Positions 8,073-17,853 of a DNA stretch of 64,000 nt are shown one piece after another. The position numbers were made by a program, and so were the translations under genes. The stretch comes from Desulforhopalus sp. IMCC35007 (lineage in GTDB: Bacteria; Desulfobacterota; Desulfobulbia; Desulfobulbales; Desulfocapsaceae), in NCBI RefSeq assembly GCF_005116575.1, contig NZ_SWCN01000003.1:124001-188000 (forward strand), written 5' to 3'. The notes below the pieces were generated by a model, which had not been told where the DNA came from, did no database searches, and was given only the letters and a program-made list of their open reading frames with translations. Every line of letters starts with the position of its first letter. Within the stretch, counting starts at the first letter, position 1.

Positions 8073-9047
8073 GTGAATGCACAAGAGAAGGAACAGCTTA
8101 ATATTGGTAAAATTATAGCAGCCATACTGACCACGACGGTTATTGTGGTTCTTCCTGGTATCGCCTGGGAGCTCTTTGGTTGGCTGCATATACTGCTTCC
8201 CCTGCTGTCTTTTGCTGTTTTGTTGAAATTTGGCACATATACAGGGAAAAAGTTTTTACTTACCGCTGCAGTTCTCTCGCTTATTTTTTACATCATCATT
8301 GGTAACTTAGACCTTTTTGTCTTTTCAGCGATTTTTCTTCTCGCAGGGTACGTTCAGTTTTCATCATTTGAGAAAAAGGAACGCCCTGCGATTAGCGGAT
8401 TGAAAACATTTGCCACAATAAGTTCAGGCTGGATTGCAGTACTCGTATTGTTCACCCTGGGAAAAGAAGTTTCCCCTTACAGTCAACTTATTAGCACGCT
8501 TGACCTTGGAATCAGTGAAGCGTTATCATTTTATCAGGGGAGTGATTCAGTAACACCGGAAACCCTCGCAATGCTCGAAAGCACGTTAAGTCAGATGAAA
8601 CTGGTATTGCCGCTCATTATGCCGGCGATATTAGGAAGTATTGTTTTACTTATCACCTGGTTCTCCATGGTTTTAGGCAACCTCATTGCATTTCGCCAAC
8701 AGGGCGCTACAGCATGGGGCGAGTATGGTTTGTGGCAGTTACCGGATAAATTAATCTGGCTCGCTATTGTGCTCGGCATATGTGTTATGCTTCCCATTCC
8801 CGGACTGAGAGTCGTTGCTTTAAACACATTGATTCTACTGGGGCTGGTTTATTGCTTTCAGGGACTTGCAGTTGCTGTCTTTTACATGAACAAATGGAAC
8901 GTGCCTCTGCTGCTCCGGTCCTTTTTTTATGTGATGTTGATTGTGCAGACTTTTGGAACGATCGTACTACTCATTGTTGGCATTGCTGATGTCTGGCTTG
9001 ATTTGCGTAAGATCAAGCCCAGTGATAACGTCAAAGAGGATAATTAA
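8073..9047 (+). CDS. DUF2232 (YybS-like) multi-pass membrane protein
   Basis: The 324-residue product is strongly hydrophobic, with about eight predicted membrane segments across its length, for example at residues 12-45, 62-90, 110-130, 175-205, 225-270 and 280-305. Its fold and position between rpsR and rplI match the DUF2232/YybS family, which sits beside rplI and dnaB in many bacteria; its function is not established. Translation begins at GTG (8073), 21 nt after rpsR. In-operon conservation suggests a link to ribosome or envelope homeostasis, but nothing in the sequence shows it. Confidence 0.82.
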   Translation: MNAQEKEQLNIGKIIAAILTTTVIVVLPGIAWELFGWLHILLPLLSFAVLLKFGTYTGKKFLLTAAVLSLIFYIIIGNLDLFVFSAIFLLAGYVQFSSFEKKERPAISGLKTFATISSGWIAVLVLFTLGKEVSPYSQLISTLDLGISEALSFYQGSDSVTPETLAMLESTLSQMKLVLPLIMPAILGSIVLLITWFSMVLGNLIAFRQQGATAWGEYGLWQLPDKLIWLAIVLGICVMLPIPGLRVVALNTLILLGLVYCFQGLAVAVFYMNKWNVPLLLRSFFYVMLIVQTFGTIVLLIVGIADVWLDLRKIKPSDNVKEDN

Positions 9048-9107
9048 TAGAACTATGGGTTATGCTGAAAGAGCAGACCTATTCTACAATATTAGAGGAG
9101 TTTAAAA

Positions 9108-9560
9108 ATGGAACTCATTTTAAAAGAAACAATAAGTTCTCTCGGGCTAGAGGGAGACGTCGTAACAGTAAAAGACGGTTTTGGTCGTAACTACCTGCTG
9201 CCCCAGGGGAAGGCCGTTGCTGCAACAAAAGAGAACCTTACAATTCTTGAAGAAAATAAGGCTGCCATTGAAGCCAGAAGAGCCGCAGATCAGAAAAATG
9301 CTGAGGCCATTGCAAAGAAAATTAACGGCCTTGAAGTTGTCATCGAGCAGCTTGCAGGTACCGACGAGCGCCTCTTTGGTTCTGTCACCACCGCAGATAT
9401 CTGTGCAAAGCTTGCTGAACTTGATGTAACTCTTGATAAAAAACAGATCTTGCTTTCTGAGCCAATCAAGACAATTGGAGAAGTAAAAATTTCGATCAAA
9501 GTAGGTTTTAACGTGACCGCTGAGATCTCTGTAAACGTTGTCCCTGTTAAAGCAGTTTAG
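9108..9560 (+). CDS. rplI: 50S ribosomal protein L9
   Basis: L9 is an elongated protein at the base of the L1 stalk that helps to keep reading frame. The 150-residue product has the N-terminal domain (MELILKETISSLGLEGDVV, then VKDGFGRNYLLPQGKA), a long connecting helix at about 45-75 and the C-terminal domain. GAGGAG precedes the start. It is the last gene of the rpsF operon, with a terminator at 9648-9690. Confidence 0.97.
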   Translation: MELILKETISSLGLEGDVVTVKDGFGRNYLLPQGKAVAATKENLTILEENKAAIEARRAADQKNAEAIAKKINGLEVVIEQLAGTDERLFGSVTTADICAKLAELDVTLDKKQILLSEPIKTIGEVKISIKVGFNVTAEISVNVVPVKAV

Positions 9561-9647
9561 TTTTTGAGTTATATCTCTTAACTATCTGTATTTACTCTTT
9601 GGTCTAATTGTTAAAAATCCCCATTGAGTAAAATTGTTTTCAGTGAT

Positions 9648-9690
9648 AAAAACACACCTTGAGGGTTGACCTTCATGGTGTGTTTTTGTT
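9648..9690 (+). terminator. Rho-independent terminator after rplI
   Basis: An 11-bp outer stem (9648-9658 with 9677-9687) continues inward through a mismatch into a 6-bp inner stem closed by TTGA, and ends in TTTTTGTTT. It lies about 90 nt beyond rplI and before dnaB. Confidence 0.85.
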
Positions 9691-9742
9691 TAATAACGTC
9701 TCTTGTTTCACTTTCTTTTCGTAGTTTCTACCTCGGTCAAAT

Positions 9743-11128
9743 ATGATACACAATTCTATGCCCGAGGAACCTGGTGGTTCTCGAATTACCATGCGGATTC
9801 CTCCCCAAAACACTGAGGCTGAACAAGCCGTACTCGGTTCAATACTCCTGAAGGCCGATCTCCTGGGATCTGTCCTGGAAATCCTCAAACCTCATGATTT
9901 TTATAAAGATGGTCATAAAATAATTTTTGAAAGCATGGTCGATCTGTTTGAGAAAAATGAGCCGCAGGATCTGCTGACGGTTTCCAATCTCCTCTCAAAC
10001 ACCAATAAACTGGATAAAATTGGTGGGCCGGCATACCTGGCAAGCCTCACCTCAATTGTGCCGGTTACTGCAAATATTGTCAGTTATGCCAAGATAATCA
10101 GGGAAAAATCAATACTTCGGAGACTTATTTCAGTAAACACCGATATCGCTTCGAGGTGTTATGAAGAACAAAATGATATCGATATCCTGGTGGATGAGGC
10201 TGAACAGGCTATTTTCGATATTGCTGGCGAGAAAGGTGATGGGCATTTCACCCATATCAAGTCTATTGTTCCAAAGGCCTTTGCCGCTGTAGAGCAACTG
10301 TACAAAAGAAAGGAGCTCATAACAGGTGTTCCCACCGGCTATTCCATGATTGACAGGATGACTGCAGGACTCCAGCCCTCGGATCTTATAATCCTGGCGG
10401 CGAGACCCTCCATGGGAAAGACATCCTTTGCCATGAATATTGCCCAGCATGCCGCCCTCGTTGAAAAAATAGGTGTTGCTGTTTTTAGTCTTGAGATGTC
10501 CAAGGAGCAACTGGTCATGCGTCTTTTAAGTTCGGCTGGACGCATCGACTCTCAGCGGATCCGGACCGGTAAACTACATAACGAAGACTGGCCCAAACTT
10601 ACAAGGGCGGTAGGAATGCTTTCAGAAGCACCTATCTTTATTGACGACACCCCGGCTATTTCGGTTCTGGAGATGAGGGCCAAAGTTCGGCGCCTTTCCG
10701 CACAGCATGATATCGGCCTGATTGTCGTAGATTACCTGCAGCTCATGCGGGGGCGAAGCACGGAAAACAGGACCCAGGAAATCAGTGAAATTTCCCGTTC
10801 TCTAAAAGCACTTGCAAAAGAGCACCACGTACCAGTCATTGCCCTGTCTCAGCTCAACCGCGGCCTGGAAAGTAGAACAGACAAGCGGCCGATGATGTCA
10901 GACCTTCGTGAATCAGGTGCTATCGAGCAGGATGCCGACGTCATCTGCTTTATTTACCGAGATGAAGTATATAACAAGGCAGAGGATAATCCGGAGCGAG
11001 GCAGTGCCGAAATAATCATAGGGAAACAGCGTAACGGCCCCACAGGAACCGCAAAACTAACTTTCATCAAGGAATTCACTATGTTTGAAAACATGAGTGA
11101 ACTTGATGATCCAGAGGAGTTTGGCTAA
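9743..11128 (+). CDS. dnaB: Replicative DNA helicase DnaB
   Basis: DnaB is the hexameric helicase that unwinds DNA at the fork and recruits primase. The 461-residue product has the N-terminal DnaB domain (PPQNTEAEQAVLGSILL at about 20-36) and the RecA-like C-terminal domain with Walker A ARPSMGKTSFA near residue 217, Walker B IVVDYLQLM and the late DLRESGAIEQDADVI segment. No intein interrupts it. The first 15 residues are poorly conserved, so the Met at residue 6 is an alternative start; neither has a strong ribosome site. The rpsF-rplI-dnaB order is common in bacteria. Confidence 0.95.
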   Translation: MIHNSMPEEPGGSRITMRIPPQNTEAEQAVLGSILLKADLLGSVLEILKPHDFYKDGHKIIFESMVDLFEKNEPQDLLTVSNLLSNTNKLDKIGGPAYLASLTSIVPVTANIVSYAKIIREKSILRRLISVNTDIASRCYEEQNDIDILVDEAEQAIFDIAGEKGDGHFTHIKSIVPKAFAAVEQLYKRKELITGVPTGYSMIDRMTAGLQPSDLIILAARPSMGKTSFAMNIAQHAALVEKIGVAVFSLEMSKEQLVMRLLSSAGRIDSQRIRTGKLHNEDWPKLTRAVGMLSEAPIFIDDTPAISVLEMRAKVRRLSAQHDIGLIVVDYLQLMRGRSTENRTQEISEISRSLKALAKEHHVPVIALSQLNRGLESRTDKRPMMSDLRESGAIEQDADVICFIYRDEVYNKAEDNPERGSAEIIIGKQRNGPTGTAKLTFIKEFTMFENMSELDDPEEFG

Positions 11129-11207
11129 ACATCCTCTCCAGCAGAGGACAGCAGGCACCTTCAGCCGGTAGAACTATCACAGACCAAGAATTGATAAAGG
11201 CAGAGTT

Positions 11208-13700
11208 ATGACCATAGAAAGTGGTGTGAATAATAAGTATGATTTCAAGTCAATAGAGAAAAAATGGCAGACAACCTGGGAAACGAATGAAACGTACAAG
11301 GTCCTCGAGGACGACAACAAGGAAAAATATTATGTCCTAGAGATGTTTCCTTATCCGTCCGGTAGAATCCATATGGGCCATGTGCGCAATTATTCTATTG
11401 GCGATGTGGTCGCCCGGTATAAAAGAATGCGGGGCTTTAACGTTCTCCACCCAATGGGCTGGGATGCATTTGGCCTGCCCGCTGAAAATGCAGCCCAGAA
11501 AAACAATACCCACCCCGCAACCTGGACGTATGCCAACATCGACTACATGCGCAATCAACTGCGTCAGCTTGGTCTCTCCTACGACTGGAGCCGGGAAATA
11601 GCCACCTGCAACCCTAAATATTATCAATGGGAACAACGCCTTTTTATTGAGATGTTTAACAAAGGTATCGTTTATCAGAAGGTGACTACTGTTAACTGGT
11701 GCGAAGATTGTCAAACAGTACTCGCCAATGAACAAGTTATTGACGGGGCGTGCTGGCGGTGTGATCAACCTGTCACTCCGAGAAAAATGAACGGCTGGTT
11801 CTTTAAAATAACCGACTACGCAGAGGAGTTGCTTGCTGATCTTGACAAGCTGAGCGGTTGGCCAGAAAAAGTCCTGACCATGCAGCGTAACTGGATCGGG
11901 AAATCCACCGGTCTGACCTGTGATTTTCAGGTGGATAGCCTGGATGAAAAAATCTCTATATTTACTACCAGGCCTGACACTATCTATGGTGTCACCTTCA
12001 TGTCTCTTGCACCGGAACACCCCCTCATCGACACTCTTATAGGAGGACTGGAATCTGAGGCTGAGATACGGTCTTTTATTCAAAAGATCCTCGAAGAAAA
12101 ACAACGACAATCCCTGGAAGAGGAAGTGGAGAAAAAAGGTATCTTCACCGGACGATACTGTATTAATCCATTTAATGGCACAAAGGTTCCAATATATATC
12201 GCAAATTTTGTTCTGATGGAATACGGCACAGGTGCCGTTATGGCTGTGCCCGCCCACGACCAGAGAGATTTCGAATTTGCCAGAAAATATGATCTTCCTA
12301 TAATACCTGTGGTCATTCCAGAAGGTACAGAACTCTTGTCTGAAAATATGTCCGAGGCTTCAACTGAGCCTGGCATACTTATCAATTCCGGTGAATTCAC
12401 CGGCATGAACTCCCTTGCCTCACAAGAAACTATTATTCAACACGCACGCGAAAATAATTTTGGTTCAGATCTCGTTACCTACAGACTGAGAGATTGGGGA
12501 ATATCCAGGCAACGTTTCTGGGGGGCGCCCATTCCGATGATCCACTGTGAAACCTGTGGTGTTCAGCCCGTTCCCGAAGCAGATCTGCCTGTTACTCTGC
12601 CAGAGGATGCAGGCTCGGCAACCTCATGCGCCCCCCTCCATCAGCGTGAGAATTTCATCAACACAACATGTCCTGTGTGCAAACAAAAAGCCAGACGGGA
12701 AACAGATACCATGGACACCTTCATGGAATCATCCTGGTACTTTGCAAGATTTACAACCCCACGCTGCGAAAATGCTCCCCTTGAAAAAAACGGTGCATCC
12801 TACTGGCTCCCTGTAGATCAGTATATAGGTGGAGTGGAACATGCTATTTTGCATCTGCTCTACTCCCGGTTTTTCACGAAAGTTTTACGCGACCTCGGCC
12901 ACCTGAGTATTGACGAACCGTTCACCAATCTGCTGACCCAGGGAATGGTTATCAAAGATGGAACCAAGATGTCTAAATCCAAAGGCAACGTGGTTGACCC
13001 CAATGATCTCATTCAGGAGTTTGGCGCAGACACCGTTCGCTTGTTCAGTCTTTTTGCAGCACCACCGGAAAGGGATCTGGAATGGAGTTCTAAAGGTGTA
13101 GAAGGATCTTCCCGGTTTCTAAACAGGGTTTACCGATTGATTGTAGCCAACAAAGATCTGTTCAAAACAGGCGAAGTCCTCACCGATGAACTCTCCGCTG
13201 CAGGCCGGGAGTTGCATAGAAAAACCCATCAAACAATTAAACGGGTAACAGAGAATATAGAAAACAATTTCCATTTCAACACTGCAATCAGTGGGATGAT
13301 GGAGCTTTTCAATGTACTCTCATCCTCAACTGCAGAAGATAAAGTCGCAGAAATTGAAGCTGCAGTTATCGATGAAGCAGTTACTGTATTGATTTTGCTG
13401 CTCTCACCAATGGTCCCCCATTTTGCTGCTGAAATGTGGGCTAAAATTGGCAAGACCGCAGCTCTTGAGGACCAGCCCTGGCCTGAGTTTGATCCGGAGG
13501 CGGCAAAGGACGATCTTATCACCATTGTTATCCAGGTCAACGGTAAGGTGCGGTCCAGGCTCGAAGTTGCTGCAGATATTACCAATGATGAACTTGAACA
13601 ATTGGCATTAAAAGATGAAAGCACCATGAAATTCATCGATTCGCAGCCGGTTAAAAAGACTATTGTTATACAGAAGAAACTTGTTAATATTGTCATTTGA
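11208..13700 (+). CDS. leuS: Leucyl-tRNA synthetase
   Basis: LeuRS charges tRNA-Leu with leucine. The 830-residue product is complete: class I signature HMGH at residues 55-58, zinc-type CxxC pairs at about 167-184, the CP1 editing domain in the 220-420 region (TTRPDTIYG and GTGAVMAVPAHDQRD), KMSKS at about 587-591 and the C-terminal anticodon-binding and tail domains. Length matches the bacterial enzyme. It lies 79 nt after dnaB and is followed by the lptE-like gene, an arrangement common in this phylum. Confidence 0.97.
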   Translation: MTIESGVNNKYDFKSIEKKWQTTWETNETYKVLEDDNKEKYYVLEMFPYPSGRIHMGHVRNYSIGDVVARYKRMRGFNVLHPMGWDAFGLPAENAAQKNNTHPATWTYANIDYMRNQLRQLGLSYDWSREIATCNPKYYQWEQRLFIEMFNKGIVYQKVTTVNWCEDCQTVLANEQVIDGACWRCDQPVTPRKMNGWFFKITDYAEELLADLDKLSGWPEKVLTMQRNWIGKSTGLTCDFQVDSLDEKISIFTTRPDTIYGVTFMSLAPEHPLIDTLIGGLESEAEIRSFIQKILEEKQRQSLEEEVEKKGIFTGRYCINPFNGTKVPIYIANFVLMEYGTGAVMAVPAHDQRDFEFARKYDLPIIPVVIPEGTELLSENMSEASTEPGILINSGEFTGMNSLASQETIIQHARENNFGSDLVTYRLRDWGISRQRFWGAPIPMIHCETCGVQPVPEADLPVTLPEDAGSATSCAPLHQRENFINTTCPVCKQKARRETDTMDTFMESSWYFARFTTPRCENAPLEKNGASYWLPVDQYIGGVEHAILHLLYSRFFTKVLRDLGHLSIDEPFTNLLTQGMVIKDGTKMSKSKGNVVDPNDLIQEFGADTVRLFSLFAAPPERDLEWSSKGVEGSSRFLNRVYRLIVANKDLFKTGEVLTDELSAAGRELHRKTHQTIKRVTENIENNFHFNTAISGMMELFNVLSSSTAEDKVAEIEAAVIDEAVTVLILLLSPMVPHFAAEMWAKIGKTAALEDQPWPEFDPEAAKDDLITIVIQVNGKVRSRLEVAADITNDELEQLALKDESTMKFIDSQPVKKTIVIQKKLVNIVI

Positions 13701-13823
13701 GACTAAATAAAAGCGTAGCTATAGTAAAAACTACCAGGGTGACCTGAGAATTATCTCTTTGATCGATAATCGTAACTATCTGATTTTACAAATACACTTT
13801 ATTTTAACCATAGGAGATTTACA

Positions 13824-14342
13824 GTGAAGACAGTTTTGAAAAATGTATCAATCTTGCTGTTCCTCATTCTTGTAGCCAGTTGTGGATATAAGAATCCCAA
13901 CGTATACAATGGTCCTTCCAAGGTGATTTATGCAACGGAATGGAAAAACAGAACCAGTGAACTTGGACTCGATTCTAAAATATATAGATCGCTTACCAGT
14001 TGGTTTCAAAAGTCGGGCTCTATTACCACCGTAAGAGAAAAAGATGGTGCTGATCTCATATTAGCCGGAGAAATTGTTTCCATCGAACTTCCCAGTCTGT
14101 CCTATGGTTCCAATGTCGCGACCGAGGTAAAAGTGCGGTTGAAAGTCAGATATATTCTCAAAGAAATCAGCACCAACAAAGTACTGCTTGAGGTGCCTTC
14201 AGAGACATGGACTGAGGAGTATCTCGTTACAACAAGCTCCTCAACCAATTCAGACAATGAAGCTGAGGCCCTTGATCAGATCATTGAAGATCTTTCTAAA
14301 AAAATCTACCAGAGAACAGTTGCACTTCTTCCCAAGATTTAA
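13824..14342 (+). CDS. lptE: LptE-like LPS-assembly outer-membrane lipoprotein
   Basis: LptE plugs the LptD barrel and helps to place LPS in the outer leaflet. The 172-residue product has a signal peptide ending in lipobox LVASC, so Cys20 would be lipidated. The mature part (GYKNPN start, conserved ATEWKNRTSELGLDSKIYRSL, then DGADLILAGEIVSIE) matches the LptE fold called in Desulfobacterota downstream of leuS. Translation starts at GTG with GGAG 8 nt upstream. A terminator follows at 14362-14400. LptE sequences diverge strongly, so assignment depends on size, lipobox and position. Confidence 0.78.
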   Translation: MKTVLKNVSILLFLILVASCGYKNPNVYNGPSKVIYATEWKNRTSELGLDSKIYRSLTSWFQKSGSITTVREKDGADLILAGEIVSIELPSLSYGSNVATEVKVRLKVRYILKEISTNKVLLEVPSETWTEEYLVTTSSSTNSDNEAEALDQIIEDLSKKIYQRTVALLPKI

Positions 14343-14361
14343 TCGAAACAACTTTTGATCA

Positions 14362-14400
14362 ACGCCGGTTCACTTGCTTTCATGAAGTGAACCGGCGTTT
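14362..14400 (+). terminator. Rho-independent terminator after lptE-like gene
   Basis: Perfect 14-bp stem, arms 14362-14375 and 14385-14398, followed by TTTCTATAT. It lies 19 nt beyond the lptE-like stop and just before dus. The T tract is broken. Confidence 0.72.
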
Positions 14401-14420
14401 CTATATCCTCTATCTAAACT

Positions 14421-15359
14421 ATGCTGCAAATCGGCGCCCATACATTTAACAATCCCTTTATTCTCGCCCCCCTGGCCGGTTATACCGACCTGCCTTTTCG
14501 CCTCATCTGTAAAGAATTCGGGGCTGGCTACACTGTCTCTGAAATGATCAGTTGCCACGGGCTTGTCTACCAGCAGGACAACACCCTTAGAATGTTAAAA
14601 TCAGTTAGGGCCGAACGTCCCGTAGCTTTTCAACTTTTTGGCGCCGAGCCCGACATCATGGCTGAAGCTGCCGAAATCATGGCTGCCCTTGAGCCAGAAA
14701 TCATTGATATAAATATGGGCTGCCCGGTACGAAAGGTTACAAAAAAAGGGGCCGGTGCAGCTCTTATGGCTACACCCAAAATTGCCGAAGAAATCATAGA
14801 AAAAGTCGTCCGCCGAGTCACAGTTCCGGTTACGGTCAAGTTTCGCAGTGGTAAAGATACGGCCAACATTACAGCGGTTGAATTTGCAAAAATGGCAGAA
14901 GGTGCTGGTGCGGCGGCCGTTACCGTACATGCGCGCACCTGGGCCCAGGGCTTTTCCGGACACATTGATCCCATGGTGATTAAGGCAGTTACCAATAATA
15001 TCAGTCTGCCCGTTATAGGGAATGGCGATGTGCAAAGTCTCGCCGCTGGACGTCAGTTGATGGAAGACACCGGCTGCCACGGAGTTATGATTGGCAGGGC
15101 TGCCCTTGGTAATCCGTGGGTTTTTAGTGAAAATGGCCGACCGGACGATTATAGAAAGATAGTGGAAGGAGCAAGACGGCATCTCTGCTTGATGCAGGAG
15201 CACCTCCCTGCAGACAGAGTTATAGGCTATGTAAAAAGTCAGATCAGCAGGTATTTCAAAGGTCTCAAGGGTGCGACAGGGTTTCGGAAAAAAATTTTTG
15301 CAGCACCAGACAGTGCGGCGATCCTACAACTCCTCTCCGAGTATACAATAACGCCCTGA
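14421..15359 (+). CDS. dus: tRNA-dihydrouridine synthase, DusB-like
   Basis: Dus enzymes use FMN and NADPH to reduce uridines in tRNA D-loops. The 312-residue product has a TIM-barrel beginning with ILAPLAGYTDLPFR, the catalytic-cysteine motif DINMGCPVRKV near residue 93, and later VTVHART and GNGDVQS segments that bind FMN. The family signature fits DusB more than DusA or DusC. It sits between a terminator and a convergent M48 peptidase gene, so it is probably monocistronic. Confidence 0.93.
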   Translation: MLQIGAHTFNNPFILAPLAGYTDLPFRLICKEFGAGYTVSEMISCHGLVYQQDNTLRMLKSVRAERPVAFQLFGAEPDIMAEAAEIMAALEPEIIDINMGCPVRKVTKKGAGAALMATPKIAEEIIEKVVRRVTVPVTVKFRSGKDTANITAVEFAKMAEGAGAAAVTVHARTWAQGFSGHIDPMVIKAVTNNISLPVIGNGDVQSLAAGRQLMEDTGCHGVMIGRAALGNPWVFSENGRPDDYRKIVEGARRHLCLMQEHLPADRVIGYVKSQISRYFKGLKGATGFRKKIFAAPDSAAILQLLSEYTITP

Positions 15360-15431
15360 ACCAGCCCAAACAGCTCATTCAGAAAACCTTTTACTATACC
15401 CGTATTCCCGTTGCACCCCTTACGAAGTAGA

Positions 15432-16841
15432 CTATTTTTTCAATTTCTTGATTTTTTCCAGTAGTGTCTCAGCTTCTTCTCGTTCTTTTTCCGTCAGTAA
15501 ATCATCTCTTGCTGCAATTCTGAAATTATCTTCTGCAAGGTCGAGTTTTCCTTCGTAAAGGTTGAATTTCCCAAGATACATGTTGGCAAGACCGGCCTTG
15601 TTCAGGTTGGTATAAATCTGCCCCAGAGCAAAATAGATATTTGAATATTGCGGCATCTCGCGCTCCACAATCTTAAAAAATCCGACCGCTTCTTCAAGTC
15701 GTCCTGATCTCTGGAGCAACAAGCCGAGATTGTATGTTGCATACATATTATTGCTACTAGACCTGACCACCTGCCGAAAGAGTGGTTCCGCGATATCGAA
15801 TTGCCCTGCTTCAAACTCAAGAACACCTTTATCGACGAGAAGATTCTCTTTATCCGGATATTTCTCGATAATCTCGTCGAGCAGTTTTCTCGCCTGACTG
15901 AAGTTGTTTTCGGTCCGGGCCAGCTGCGCCATTCCATAGCTTGCCATGTCTTTTTGCAACGGTGAGTACTTTTCTCCTGACAGAATACTGACCATCCGCT
16001 CACGAAAAGACTGGGATGAGGATGCCTGGGATAAAACGCGATATTTAAAGCGCAGAAAATCAAAGTCGTCACTGCTTTCAGAATCCGGTGTGTAGCTGTT
16101 CTTATCCACGTCAATGAGCGACTCGATAGTTTCCAGCCGCACCTCGGGATTTGGATGTGTCAGAAGATACTGAGGCAGGACATCACTTCTATATCTTGCG
16201 ATTCTTCGCATGGATTTCAGCATTTCCACCTGTCCTTTGGTATCTCTGTGCATTTTCTTCATCCAGGAATAGGCAAGAAGATCAGCCTCAGCTTCATTTT
16301 CTCGACTGAAATGCAGGTTCATACTCTGACCTGTTGCCAAGGCTCCGGTAAGCAGGGCCGGAGCTGCGGCACCTCCAAACGCAATGGCAGCAACAGCAAG
16401 CCCTAAGGTGGTCATTGAGCTGTATTTGCTCTTTTCAAGCCGTGAGGCGAGGTGCCGCTTGACAATATGACCGATCTCATGGGCAATAACCGAAACAAGT
16501 TCGTCCTCACTGTTCATCGATTCAATAAGCCCGGAATAAAAGAATATCAGGCCTGAAGGTGCAGCAAAGGCATTAAATTCCTTACTGTCGATTACAAAAA
16601 AGTGATAATCAAAGTATTGGATACCTGCAACCGTAAGAACTCTTTCGCCTATACGGGTAATATACTCGGTAACATCCGGGTCATCCATCAGGTCAAAAGC
16701 GGAACGCACTGAGTAAAGGAGTTTCTCTCCAACCTCCCGTTCTTCGCCAATATTAAAACTGTTTACCGGCATCACCGATTGAACAAGGAGGAAAAAGACT
16801 GTTGTCAAAACACAGCATATTTTTTTTGCTTTATTTACCAT
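15432..16841 (-). CDS. Exported M48-family metalloprotease with TPR repeats (BepA-like)
   Basis: The 469-residue product has an N-terminal signal segment (hydrophobic 10-25, cleavage probably near NSFN), the zinc motif HEIGH at 121-125 and a third ligand Glu in ENEAEAD near residue 183. The C-terminal half (about 300-465) is made of TPR-like helical repeats. This is the architecture of BepA/YfgC, a periplasmic protease and chaperone that monitors outer-membrane assembly, including LptD. Its start overlaps the oleD stop by 11 nt, so it is probably co-transcribed with the olefin genes; whether that is functional or accidental is unknown. Confidence 0.88.
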   Translation of the reverse strand: MVNKAKKICCVLTTVFFLLVQSVMPVNSFNIGEEREVGEKLLYSVRSAFDLMDDPDVTEYITRIGERVLTVAGIQYFDYHFFVIDSKEFNAFAAPSGLIFFYSGLIESMNSEDELVSVIAHEIGHIVKRHLASRLEKSKYSSMTTLGLAVAAIAFGGAAAPALLTGALATGQSMNLHFSRENEAEADLLAYSWMKKMHRDTKGQVEMLKSMRRIARYRSDVLPQYLLTHPNPEVRLETIESLIDVDKNSYTPDSESSDDFDFLRFKYRVLSQASSSQSFRERMVSILSGEKYSPLQKDMASYGMAQLARTENNFSQARKLLDEIIEKYPDKENLLVDKGVLEFEAGQFDIAEPLFRQVVRSSSNNMYATYNLGLLLQRSGRLEEAVGFFKIVEREMPQYSNIYFALGQIYTNLNKAGLANMYLGKFNLYEGKLDLAEDNFRIAARDDLLTEKEREEAETLLEKIKKLKK

Positions 16842-17853
16842 TGTCCTTTAACCACTTCACAGTTCTCTCTAGCCCTTCTGCTGTGGAAATAAGAGGGCTG
16901 TATCCAAGATCGTTATACGCTTTCTGGCAGGAAAAAAAGTGGGATTTGGCCAACTGTTCCGCCAGGAACCGGCTCATTCTCGGTTCGCTTTTCTGACCAG
17001 TTATCCTGTAAATACTTTCAAGAATCGCCCCGATTCTGTACGCTGTCCGGTGCGAAACACGCCTCTCTATTTTTTCAACTCCCATACGTTGAAAGAGATC
17101 GTTTATCCAGTCCCATAAATTAACAGGCTCCCCCTGACTGATAAAATATGACTGGCCCGCCGCAGTGCAAGAGCTTGTTAAATTTATAGCAGCTAAAATA
17201 TGGGCATAGGCCACATTATCGACATAAGAAATATCAACGAAGTTATCACCCCTCCCTACAATTTTAAGTGTTTTTTTTCGACCAGCGGCCAACAGTCGAG
17301 GTAACAGATGTGGATCGTTTGGTCCCCATATCAAATGAGGACGCAGTGCGCAGCTTGGCGTTGATGATTCATTGAGAACAGTTTTTTCTGCAATTACCTT
17401 GGTTTTTGCATAGGAGCAGAGAAAATCAGTTGCATAGGCTAAAGACTCATCTCCTCCCCTGATATCTTTTCTGTTAAAGACAACAGATGGCGTCGAGGTG
17501 TAGACAAGAGCCCTGACCCTGTTCACCCTGCAGGCGTTTACGACATTTCTGGTACCCACAACGTTTACTCGATGATAATCCTGATACGGCCCCCAGATAC
17601 CAGCTTTTGCGGCTACATGGAATACAACCTCTACTTCACGGGTTGCCCGGTTTATAAAGTTTTCGTCAGCGATATCTCCGGCAAAACAGTGAACACCCAT
17701 TTTTTCAAGATCAGGATACCTGTTTCTTCCAACGACACTGACCTGCACCCCCTTTTCCAGAAGTTGGTGCACAACGGCTTTACCGACAAAACCACCTCCG
17801 CCAGTAACGAGTGCTGATCTAAAGTTTAGTGATAGAGTTTTTCCTGTGCCCAT
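16831..17853 (-). CDS. oleD: OleD, 2-alkyl-3-oxoalkanoate reductase
   Basis: OleD reduces the beta-keto acid made by OleA to a beta-hydroxy acid in head-to-head hydrocarbon synthesis. The 340-residue protein is an extended SDR: nucleotide loop VTGGGGFVG at about 16-24 and catalytic YAKTK (YxxxK) near 150, with Ser/Thr in YTSTPS. The segments HVAAKAGIWG and RPHLIWGPNDPHLLPRL fit 3-beta-HSD/OleD enzymes. The start overlaps oleC by 28 nt, and it is third in the oleB-oleC-oleD order. Sterol dehydrogenase is the alternative by fold alone, but the operon decides for OleD. Confidence 0.85.
   Translation of the reverse strand: MGTGKTLSLNFRSALVTGGGGFVGKAVVHQLLEKGVQVSVVGRNRYPDLEKMGVHCFAGDIADENFINRATREVEVVFHVAAKAGIWGPYQDYHRVNVVGTRNVVNACRVNRVRALVYTSTPSVVFNRKDIRGGDESLAYATDFLCSYAKTKVIAEKTVLNESSTPSCALRPHLIWGPNDPHLLPRLLAAGRKKTLKIVGRGDNFVDISYVDNVAYAHILAAINLTSSCTAAGQSYFISQGEPVNLWDWINDLFQRMGVEKIERRVSHRTAYRIGAILESIYRITGQKSEPRMSRFLAEQLAKSHFFSCQKAYNDLGYSPLISTAEGLERTVKWLKDNGK

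Noticed and set aside
11337-12257. Long antisense open frame across leuS
   Set aside because: No ribosome site, no recognisable domain, and it lies opposite a well-supported essential gene.
13229-13696. Antisense frame at the leuS 3' end
   Set aside because: Low-complexity Ser-rich translation produced by the opposite strand of leuS.
14601-15203. 200-codon antisense frame opposite dus
   Set aside because: Shadow frame with atypical composition and no ribosome site.
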